64,000 nucleotides of DNA from NCBI GenBank assembly GCA_002633005.1, contig NMRA01000417.1:262158-326157 (forward strand), read 5' to 3'. The position numbers and the translations under genes are program-made. Under the pieces are notes generated by a model. It did not search any database, was not told the origin of the DNA, and saw only the letters and a list, made by a program, of their open reading frames with translations. This document shows positions 38,801 to 50,800 of this stretch, piece after piece; position 1 is the stretch's first letter; every line of letters starts with the position of its first letter. The DNA is from Phoronis australis. Lineage: Eukaryota > Phoronida > Phoronidae.

Positions 38801-41800
38801 CTCACGTCTGGAAAAGTTACTGAACGACAGGACGCTGTAATGATTCACGAGTAAAAAGTCAACGGCAGAGACGGTTTTCAACCCGTTACATACAAGCCTA
38901 ATAACAAAAAACATTCTTTTTAAATTTTAGGTTTGTTGCTCAGCAACAGGTATACTAAACTTAACCTATTAGCTTTCTTAGGATGTATTAATGCAATTCT
39001 TTGTGAGATACAGGGTCATAGTGGGAACTTTAAATAGGTTGAAAGTCGACTGCCGTACACATCACACTCGAATTGCACGTCAAACATTTACTCGAACATA
39101 AAGCCGAACATAAAGCGGATGTCGCAGGTAAACTGGCGGACACCAGAAAACTCGAAAGTGATACAAATTGCCACTAGTTGGCGTAGATACACAAAACGTA
39201 CCGAGAGAGGTGTAGGTGATCAGTAATGTCTCACGAGACATTTTCTGCATATCAACCGATACCGAAGGTCGTGGTCGATACGCGGAATAAAGTCGAATTC
39301 CTAAGTTTCTTTAATTTTTCGGCAGATTTTTTAAATACTTCACTCAGACTGTTTACGTGGCGGATCAAATCCTGTATGTATGCACTTGCACGTTAGGTTG
39401 CAATTATTCTCTAGTAAAAAAACAGTTTCAAATGTAACGATTTATTACTTGAAAAGAGATAACACAGATGACAACAACGGTAATTCTGCATTGAACTTGT
39501 GACATTTTCTGAAAACAGTTAAATGAAAATATTCGATATTGTAGTACCCGAGGAGTCGGCGCCTGAGTTGCAGACCCCAGCTATAATATTTAGCAACGGA
39601 AACTGAGGCAGAAGTCTCATGTAATTAACAGTTTTGTACCAGATGTTACGTTTGGGACCTGATTGCATGTTGACTAGTGTTATTCATACTGTTGCAATTA
39701 TATTACTTCAAACTATTTTGGGAAAGTTAGACGATCGAATCGGCTAACCACGTCGAGTCGACATTGACCTACCTTTTGAACTTTCCACATCAGAGGGCAC
39801 TGTTGACGTAGTGCGGGAGGGTAATCAGAGACCGTAGAGTGGGAAACAAACCACCTAGAGAAATCCCATTGGACGGCCACTGGCGGCCATTGTTGTTGCA
39901 TGGACCGTAGAGACGTCTAGCTGACGTGTGCAATAAACAAATATGGCAAGACATGACAGCTCCAGTCGGTAAAAAGCAATGGTGCTTTTTGCAATACCTG
40001 CGTCTGCAGCAACAGTGCACTGAAATTTCAATAATTAATTGTTAATTAATTGATATTAACACCTGGAATTTTGGGGAAAGAAAGCTATTTTCGCCCCCCA
40101 AACTTTTGGTTGAGGGCCGCACCCCGTTTTTGCTACTACCTCTTCTTCAGCAGGTGTGTCTTATGTTTATTACTTCCCTGACCTCCATGGACAAAATCGT
40201 ACATGTTCTGTACTCCATGATAGCAAGTAACAGCATATGTTCACGAAAACAACAACAGATTTAAAACTTGACATGTTTCGGTGTCATTTATTAAACACCA
40301 TCCTCAGAAGTCATAATACAGTGGCCACCTAGCTAGGCCCAGCAACAAGTAATGAAGCACAGATACAGTCAGTTACAGGGAGTGACAATGAACTATACCA
40401 ACAATGACAACCTGTGGTGTGTCAGTTGCCTATTGAGATTGGGCTTGCACCAACTGATATGTAAAGCCTCACGAATTTTAAGCTCCTTTGTTGTTACTGC
40501 CTGGTCTATTATTGCAAAGTCATTGAAAGAGCACTGCTGATNNNNNNNNNNNNNNNNNNNNNNNNNNNNNNNNNNNNNNNNNNNNNNNNNNNNNNNNNNN
40601 NNNNNNNNNNNNNNNNNNNNNNNNNNNNNNNNNNNNNNNNNNNNNNNNNNNNNNNNNNNNNNNNNNNNNNNNNNNNNNNNNNNNNNNNNNNNNNNNNNNN
40701 NNNNNNNNNNNNNNNNNNNNNNNNNNNNNNNNNNNNNNNTTATCAGCAGTGCTCTTTCAATGACTTTGCAATAATAGACCAGGCAGTAACAACAAAGGAG
40801 CTTAAAATTCGTGAGGCTTTACATATCAGTTGGTGCAAGCCCAATCTCAATAGGCAACTGACACACCACAGGTTGTCATTGTTGGTATAGTTCATTGTCA
40901 CTCCCTGTAACTGACTGTATCTGTGCTTCATTACTTGTTGCTGGGCCTAGCTAGGTGGCCACTGTATTATGACTTCTGAGGATGGTGTTTAATAAATGAC
41001 ACCGAAACATGTCAAGTTTTAAATCCGTTGTTGTTTTCGTGAACATGTTCTGTACCTGGTCACCCTCCAATCACCTATTTTCACCTGTTTACCTCTGACT
41101 ACTGAGTCACATTCTTGCTTATGATGTATTTATTACCTTTACTGCCCAAGTTTTTCTTGATATACTCTAGATTTTGCCTATGTGTATTTTCCATGGCACT
41201 GCTCATGCTTTTTTGTTCTCAATATTTTAAGCAAAGACACTTCACAATTTTGAGTTTGACAAACTGAAATCGGCCGTAGTCAAGGCGGCGGCCTTTGTGA
41301 AAAGTCTTGTTAACGTCTTTGGGGTAATACGGATAACAATATCGCATGGTTGTATTGCACGCGACTGATTCAACGCTTACGGGAAAATGCATCGAATCCT
41401 TTCGAAAATAAATAGGCATCGTCGCCTTCTTAACAGAGAAGCTATTTGACATTTTTCATGAAAAACCATCGATGAACTTCGAACATGCAATGGTAAACGT
41501 AAAAATAATGAAATATCTCAGAAGCAGTCGGGTCAGTCTTGAAGCTCGTTGTCATCCGTTGTCAGCCCCATAAGTACGCCTTTGCCGAATTTCACAAAGA
41601 TCGTGCAAAACGTCAAGGTGATACAGCGACAGGCAAAAATAAGGGACATAAGAGTAGCTGAGCCCCTTAGAAAACGAATGTGCTGAATGTGGACGATCAT
41701 TTGACCAGGAACACGTCTCTCAATGTTCAGAATGATGCTTTGACCAGTCTGGCGGACACCAAAAAACGCAATCTTAGAATTTGTTGCACATTTATGCAGC

Positions 41801-44800
41801 AGATTCCAGAGTCACTTCCAAAAAATGCATTCTTCACAGTTGACCGGATGGGTATATAATAAAAATCACATTTTGCCAATAATCAGGGCTCATTAACATG
41901 CTTGTTACAAATTGAGAATCGGATGTGTTTTACGCACTACAGGGCAATATAGAAAAGTTTGACCGTACGTTCGTACACCGTAATTAAACCGTTACATGAA
42001 CATCATCTCGAGGATTTTAAGGGCCTGTAGTTTGGGTCTTTTCTTATTATTATGTTGTGTTCAGGCGTAATCCTAATGCAGTTCTGTCAGATGATTCTTC
42101 AGAACAAGAAAAGCTGGGCGTAAGTGACCACGAGCCGTTTCATCTATCATACGCGCACCCAGGGGGTCTCGGGGGGCTCGAACAAGCCCCCCTATTTGGC
42201 GAAGTGGGCGAAAAGGTACACCTTAGAGAAACAAAAAGGCCGAGAAAACAAAATCCACTAACGCACAATTCATATCTCTGAACGTGGTACTCCGTGTTTT
42301 AAATCCTCCCGCTTTTTTGTTAGTAAAGGTCCACATCGTCGGAAATTCGAGCCCTCATATTAAAGACTGGGTGCGCGCATGTCTATTGCACCGATTATAC
42401 AACTATAGGCCAATCCCTAGGGTGAGATCAGGTCATATGAACTGAGGTAGAGCAATGTGCTCTTAATAGGTTTAGAACGTTTTGATGTAGCCTACGCTTT
42501 CTGTCAGGTTTTTTATTTGACACAGATTGATCCCAGCGGCAGGAATGTTTCTGTTTCTGTTTCTCTGGTGACGTCAGAGGGCAGGCACCGGGATAGACTC
42601 TGGCCCTCCTCCTTCCAGTATCACACGCAATGTAAATTTGGAGATGCAACCAAGTTCGTGCTGGTTACACACTCTTCTATCTTTTCCCCTGATACGAGTT
42701 TTTGCTGCATCTCCTTATTGCCATCCTCGCTCTATGAGGCGCTTTGTTGCCCATCTCTCCTGCTGTTGTACAGTCTCGGCATCTGTAAGCGATTCACGCA
42801 CTTTGGAGATTACATCTGCTGGTGTGAGGAGTAGGTCGGCAATCGGTTCTGCGATGCCTGCAAGCTCATCCGCCTTGACGTTGAATGAGATGCCACAGGA
42901 ATGAAAAGTGATATTCCACAGTTAGCCCATCAATATCTTCATAACAAGGAAGTTAACGAACGACATTTTGCAAATCAGACCGCAGAAATATCCGTATTCT
43001 TGTAATAACATTTTATAAAGTAAGAAAATTGAGTATTGACATTTCAATTCTATTGAAGCTTATTGCACGGCCTCCTGGGCTGAGTTGCATAAAACTTCAA
43101 AATTATCCGCTGGATAAATTTGATTGTTGTGTGGCGTCAGATGCATTCTTCAACAATAACAACGTTGCACGTGATAATGCGACGTCATTGTTGCTATGCA
43201 GCGAATAACTTTCATGCAACTGGGCCCTGATGAACTTTCTTTAGGAATCATTTTCTTTATTGTCTTTAAATAACACCACAGTGAAGAACGGTGCTTATAG
43301 AGGCCTTTGATTTCAGCTCCGATGGCGCCATCGTCGCCATCTTTGCCAGAAATGAGGAATGTGGCAACGCTGTCGTGAAGGAGACCAACGCCACAGGTGG
43401 CAGTGTATCTTATTATAAGGTGGACGTCACAGATAGAAAGAAATGTCAAGAGGCTGTGAAAGCTGTGGCCGATGCTAACGGTGGAAGAATTGATATACTG
43501 GTGAACAACGCCGCAAATGTGGACTCACTCGGGGGTAAGTTTTTAGTTTGTAGCTTGTGTATTCAAAACATTAATGCAAGGACCACCGAAATTTCTTCAA
43601 ATAGAAGAAATGTTTACAATCTTTTAACAGACAGAATAGTCGCGCATTGTTGAGAATGTATTAAAAGACAACCAAATGTCTCGCTAATACTCACTTTTTG
43701 CCGTAAGGAGCTAGCGAAATTTGGAACACAAGTAGCTCGAAATTAACGCACAAGTCATGCCAGTGTCTCACGTTACTGCTGCGACCACAAACATCATAAT
43801 AATGTGATGTCTATGTTCGCGCGCCATCTGCCTAATATTTGGAGGACAAAATTGAGAATGTTTTACCAAGCAAATTCAGCCAATATCTCACAAACGTTGT
43901 GCACAATTTTTTTCAACACAATTTAAGAGGCATTATCTGAGAAAACCTGCAAAATTGCAAAATNGTATCCTTAATAAAACCCCATTGACAAAATCCATGA
44001 ATTTTAACATGCCTCCGCTGACCTCTGCAGGTTTTCTCAGATAATGCCTCTTAAGAAGGTTACGTAAAACCGATCAAGTTTGAGTCTATTACTGGAATAA
44101 AAACTTACAAAAATTAGCGACGTTGCGTCCGCATCTCACGGACTTCAGCTTGGCTTGTGACGTTATCGTTATTCTGGCCAACTGGTGGCGTTTTGATCAG
44201 ACGGCGCGGCATTGACGTCAGAACACCATCCCATACCTGTGACAAATCGAATCTTATACCGCCTTTTTTATTTAAATACGCCCAAGGGTAATAAATCATT
44301 TGTTTTCTATGGTGTGCAGTGTAAGGATCCCTAGTGCTCAGACAGTTACATTGGTGAAACGAAACAGTCCATAAAAATGCGTATGTCACAACATCGTCGT
44401 CCTAGTTACAGGGACACTTATGATTCGGCTATTTTTAGCCACCTGTACGCCACTGAACATGATTTCAATACTACCCTAGACTTTGAGGAAGACTGGTTCA
44501 GAAGGGGTGCAAAGGAAGCTCTCCATGAGCGCATGGAGAGTCCCTCTTTAAATAAAAGAGGCGGTTTAAGATTCGATTTGTCACACGTATGGGATAGTGT
44601 TTTGACGTCAATGCCGCGCCGTCTGATCAAAACGCCACCAGTTGGCCAGAATAACGATAACGTCACAATCCAAGCTGAAGTCCGTGAGATGCGGAAGCAA
44701 CGTCGCTAATTTTTGTAAGTTTTTATTCCAGTAATAGACTCAAACTTGTTTTCTCAAGTGGATGTCTCAAAATTTTCATACTTTTGTTACATAAAACCGG

Positions 44801-47800
44801 TTCAAAACACCCCAGGCAACAATGCGACCATTGAAAGGAAAGCACTCTTCCGAATCTTATTATAAGACGAATGGAAAAAAGCGGTTCTGCGGTCGAACAC
44901 AATGGTACTTAGAGGCCATCAAGTATATGTAGAACTTTATCTACAAGTCTGTGTATTTAACCAAATACTTAGAAAAATGAGGCTTTTAACTCAAAAGGAG
45001 TTAATATTTTCTGAAGGTAGAAAGTTTGAAGCGCTTGTTTTTGGATTTTATGCCAATATACTATTTTTTGGGTCACATGACTATGTCTTAAGTGAAATTG
45101 CCGAAAGAGGTACGTTCGTGACCGTTCACACCACAAAAAAGGCTTTAATACCATTAATTGATTGATCCAAATGTTCAAAATGTTGTCTTCAAAACTGTTA
45201 AGTATTTCTAAACTATCACTTCGTTTTTTTGTTTTATGCAACTTTTTCGTAAAAATCATGAACGTCATTGTTTTTATTGCGTCCCATAAAAAAGTAATAC
45301 GTTTTAAAAATAATTTCTAACAGTCGTTTGAAGCATAGTACGTAAAGCATAGCGTCTGAAAGTTTCGTATGGATATTATCAGTCAAATTTGAGACAAGGT
45401 ATTTCGAGTTTGTACCTTTTTAGGGTCCTACATATCCTTAAAGATGTTTTTGCATGCCCTAACCATGCTAATGTACTGTATAGCATGAACTAAACGACAA
45501 TGCTATTTGAACATCATCTACGCTAAATAAATTGCAGTTGTAATCATTTACAACTTGTAAACGTGAAGACAAAAACCTGCAAATAGGTGACCTTTGCATT
45601 AATGACGTATCTTTGGGGCTCACATAACCTGCATCATGTAGTGTTATTCCCAAACACCACGTCACGATACTTACCTGACACGGATGAGTGATTTACCACA
45701 ATTGATTTTCGACATAAAACTAATTCATAAAAACATCTGACAATTTTCAACGTACTTCATATTCACATCGTCGCTATATGTTGGGTTTCTAACTAATTTG
45801 ACAAAGCAGTCACCGAGATAAGGAATTAGCTTCCACTTTAATCAACTTTGTTTCCAGCTTGGAAAGTCGGTGGCCATTTACAACAACGCGGATCGTTGAA
45901 ATGCGCCTACGAATGCACCGGAAGGAGTGTGCTTCTAGGGGTCTTTATTTGTATTATAAAAAATGGCCACCAAATGGCGCAAAATACGTCGCAAACATCC
46001 GAAAACGATGAGAATATGCCATCACTTCTTTAAGAGAAAGCTATTCACGAAATTTCACATAAAATTGTCAAAAAACTTCAGCGAAACAAAGGAAAACGAA
46101 AAAATCAATGAACTTTGACATTAGGGGACACGGCGTTCGTCGTCGTCCGTTGTCAACTTCATATAATTGCACTTGATAAACTTAATAAAGACGCTGCAGT
46201 GGGTTTAGGAGATACAGCTATGGGCGCAAAAAACTGCCACTAGGAGCCTCCAAAATAATCGAAGTCGTCAGAAAATTGTCGTCAGCCGTCCTCTTCATAG
46301 TGAGAACATACATGTCAATTTTCACGAAAACAGTAAAAACGTCCAATAGGAGGCGCAAAATACCTCGCATCCATCCAAAAAACGAGAAGATAGCGTCATC
46401 TTGCTAATCTTGCTAATAGATGGCCATTTGCCAAATTTTATGAAAATCCGTCGAGTTTGAATTTACAGAGGAAAACGTAAAAAAAGAAAATTTGCCACTT
46501 GGGGTCACATCGATAGTCAGATCCGTCGAAAAATTTGCTAGTGTCGTCTCATTTATGAAAAAACACGTGTAAAATTTCATAAACATACATCAAAGGGTTT
46601 TGGAGATAGAGCACCGGACGCCGGACGGACGTCGGAATGGGATGGCGTCATAATGCGTCCACATGTGGACGGACGGACGGGGATGACAGTATAACGCGTC
46701 CACATGTAAATGTGTGAGAGCATATAATCATATGTTACTGATAGACAAATGCGTCATGCATTTAAAGAATTTATAAAGAGCACTTACCTGCACCTACCCA
46801 CAGGTGTTCGTGTCAGAGTAGTACTTTTCGCCAGTTTGTCTGCAACCCAAGGCAACGCATATATATCTAAAATTAAGATTAAAATGGACAAATGCTCACC
46901 GAACAGATTTGGTTCATGACTTGGTAAGTGTGTAATGTGCTGTTCATAACATTTTTTTTCCGTCATCTCGTCACAGTGGAGTTCACAAGCTTGCCACAGG
47001 AAGTTTTGGAGAAAACACTGTCCGTTAATGTCGTGGCTTGTGCGTCTCTCGCGCAGGATTGTATTCCCTATCTGAAGAAAGGTGAGTGCTTTCATTTATT
47101 TCACCGGACTTGTATCATAAAAAGTAAGAGATATGGAATGTGTTGTAAGTCTGATCGATATTTGCGATGAAAACCTGCACCGGCTGGTGAGGCCGGCTGG
47201 GGCCGGCTGGTGAGGCCGGCTGGTGAGGCCGGCTGGTGAGGCCATCTGTACACTATTTTCAGTGCTATGAGAAGTAGCATTGTGGAATGATCGTGTAACA
47301 CGCGTTCCTGTTGGTAAACAGAAAGAAATAACATGTGGGTATGGAGTTCAGTAACACTAGGACCTTCGCGAGATTACGTGAGCTATTGCGTTGTATTTGA
47401 AATGTGAACACGTGATTTTGGCTAGATTTTAGCGAGGTCCTAGCGTAGGTCCTTAGACATTCCAATTCGTTGGAAAATAATATTCAATCGATCTGATTGC
47501 TTAATGTTGATAAATGCGTCACAATATAGATTGAGAAATGCCATTTTGGAATGCGATTGCTGAAACACAAGTACGGACTAAATCGATGCATTCCATGTGG
47601 CACACCAAAGATTGCCAGGCGTCAAACAAAAGCAACGGAACGTTTCATTGGATCATGAAAGTGCAACATTAACTGGTTTTCCACTGACAACAAGACAATC
47701 ATTGCAGTCACTGAATGTCATTTCCGTATAATGTGTACTAATTAAAAAAGTTTTTACCATTAGCATAAAGCCTTTCTTCTGAAAGGAAAAGTTAATATCA

Positions 47801-50800
47801 TTCAGTGAGAAAGGACGGGTATACCAGATGCCGTTGATTTTGATTTTATTGTGATCTAGTTTCAATGGCTCTGGCTACGAACGGTCTATAGAAACACTTA
47901 TAAATAGGGTCCAGTTTCGGCACGTGGTCTTCCTTATGGTAACCTCCTTCAGCCTCAATAACATCCACAATTAGATCCTTGAAGGTAAATACAGCAACAC
48001 AACACGTAATTCGCTTTGTGTCCAAAATTTGACCCTGAACTAGACCAGAGTGTTAATAGCACTTCTTCAGCTTCAGTCCATAATGTTTCTTCCTGGAAAG
48101 GAGATAAGTCATTACAAATCTTTTCACTGTACTGGACACTTCTCAGCATTTGCCATAGGTGACAATCACAGCTGGTGATACACCAACACCCTGTGAGCAT
48201 GCACACCTCAAGTTGAATACATTGCTCTCATCCTCATTTATAGTTATGTGAGGCTGGAAAAATCTCGTTGTTTTTTGAGGTGCAGTTTAAACATGACCTG
48301 AGCATGAAGGGGAGTGTTGTTTTCAACAACATTCTTGTTGATGTCAGCATAGCTGAAAACTGGTGGTGTTCTTCAAAAAGCCAGTGGTCCATTTTTAATT
48401 GAGATTTAAGTCGCTATAATTTTCTTCATTTCATGTGGCGTATTTTACTGTTGCTTTGCAAATTTATGTATTTTATTACAGGTTTTCTGTTTTGATACCT
48501 ATTAAACTTGTGTGATTACTGACGAAAGAAAACAACAACAGGAACTTGATAATACAACAATTTACGCAGACACCGGCTCTATTGTATTAAGAAACGAGAA
48601 TGTTTCATGCATTGAATTATAGGCCATAGTCCCAGCTCTCCTATCTTTCACCTCCGTGAACACTTTCTGGTGGCAACGGGAACTTTGCATTAAACCCATC
48701 TACAGATGTTCAAAAGTCAATTTCAAAAAAGTTCCCAAGAATGCACTTGCACGTTTAGTAAGAATTTTAATTTAAATGTTGGAAAAATATAACCTCAACT
48801 AATGTGTTAACCACCAGGTGTCAGAACAAAATGACCCGAACAGCCAATCAAATGCCAGGAAAATATTGTGTCCAAACCTTTCCCCTTCAAAAGTCGTCTG
48901 CTTGGCATGGAAACATTCATCAGTGGCCAGTCAGTTGATGTTATTCTGCTGGCTTACCTAGGTTGTTTACTGCTACTGACTACATTGAATAGTATTAATT
49001 CTTAGATGGGTGTGCAAGTAATGGGCAATTACTAAGGGGCAAGGCTCAAAAACCAACAGGCAGCAGTTAGGAATTGAGGAAAGCCAAATCAAGTGGCCAC
49101 AAGTGTCATCGTACTGAAACAGTTCTTGGGACGTTCCTGAATCATTTTTTGTTTCGCAAAGCACAGTTTTGGGACAGCTAGGACTCTGCTGAAACGATGA
49201 ATTATTGAACGAGTGTGCGAATTCACAATAGACTGGCAAGATGTCTGCCCCTTGCTGCATTCATGTGTCAGGGTCTGCTCAAATTTATGAGCTGGAATTA
49301 TCCGATATTACCTGGTAGAAGGCTATTGCAAACAAACGTATCAACATTGAGCGCAAGAGAAGTATCATTGCTGATAAGTTTTTTGTGAAAAAACAGAGCT
49401 CTTGTCATGCGCGCACTCAGGGGTGGGGGGCTCGGGGGCTTGAACGAACCTTCCCCATTTGGTAAAGCGGGTAAAAAGGTCCGCCATAGAGAAACAAAAA
49501 CTCCGAAAAAGTAGAAAACGAGACTAACGTTCACTAAAAGGCAAGAACTACCAAAATTTGACGAACGCACAATTCGTAGCTCTGAAGTACCCGTGAATCT
49601 TAATAAATGTCCACATTCTCAAATACTCGAGCATTTTTAGGCTTGGTGCGCACAGGCTTCTATCACAAGCAGTGTTACAGGCACTTAACAGATGCAACAG
49701 AAATTGAAAGAGCTCTTAAAAAAGAAAAAGACCAAGCTGATGATGGAAATAATGTTGAGCCTACAAGAAAATTAAGGAGATTGTCACTGTCAGTTATATG
49801 TACATTCAACTGTGCTCAAAGAAATATACCGTATATGTTTTGCCACCACAAAGAACCATTTGCCACAAATCAAATTTCATCACATGGGAACTTCACAAAC
49901 AAAAGAAAAGTAGAAAACCTATCCCAGTTCCAAACATTCAAATGTAAATAGGCCTACCTATTCTTAATTTGAAAAGGTGTCATTTAGGGTAAATAATCTT
50001 TAGTTTAGGTCACAGAACAAAAATTATTTTGCTTGATAAATTTGTTGTAATAGTCGACTCAATCTCAAATGTACTGGCAGTAGTTTTTAACCTACATATG
50101 AGTGATCAGCACTGCTTTTTATGAACTTCTAAGCCCAATTTGAGACCCTTTTATGTAAAATCATGAGCAGTGTTTGGAATTTGAGAAATAAAACCCCCAA
50201 AATATCGCTTGTGTTCTAATTCATGGGTACAACAATGATTGGCGAGATCCATGTCGTTGGACTTTCTGCTCTTTCGATGATGTCATATTCTTCAATTCCA
50301 TTGATCTTAGCTTCTAATTTCCCACGAGCATGAAAGGGGATTAGGCAGTGTGGTTCACTGCTGGGTCTACTTGGACTTTGACTGGATCACACTTGCACAG
50401 TACCGTGCAGCCAGTCACTTCCGGGAAGTCAGCAAAGGCACGTGAGCAGTCGGGTAAGGCATTGGCATGTGCAAGTAGCTTGCGCTGCTTGGAGGTCCCA
50501 CAGTCAAGTATCGATGCATGTACTAGAGCCTTTCTGGCCCTGCAGGCATGGTCGCCATGATATACCGTTGCTTGAAATTCACACAAAACGTTGGCAAGAG
50601 GGATGACTGATGTGCAGGGATAAGGATTGGTTTTTTGAAGTACTAGGTCAGGATGGCCGGTCAGATGAAGGTAACTGACTTCATTCAAACTATTGATAGA
50701 TGCACTGGAATCTCCCATAAACTTCAGGGTGACGTCGTTAATAGACACTTAAAAGAGCGGTGGGTCTGCTGCTTTGCTTGACATCGCGAACAAGTAGTCA

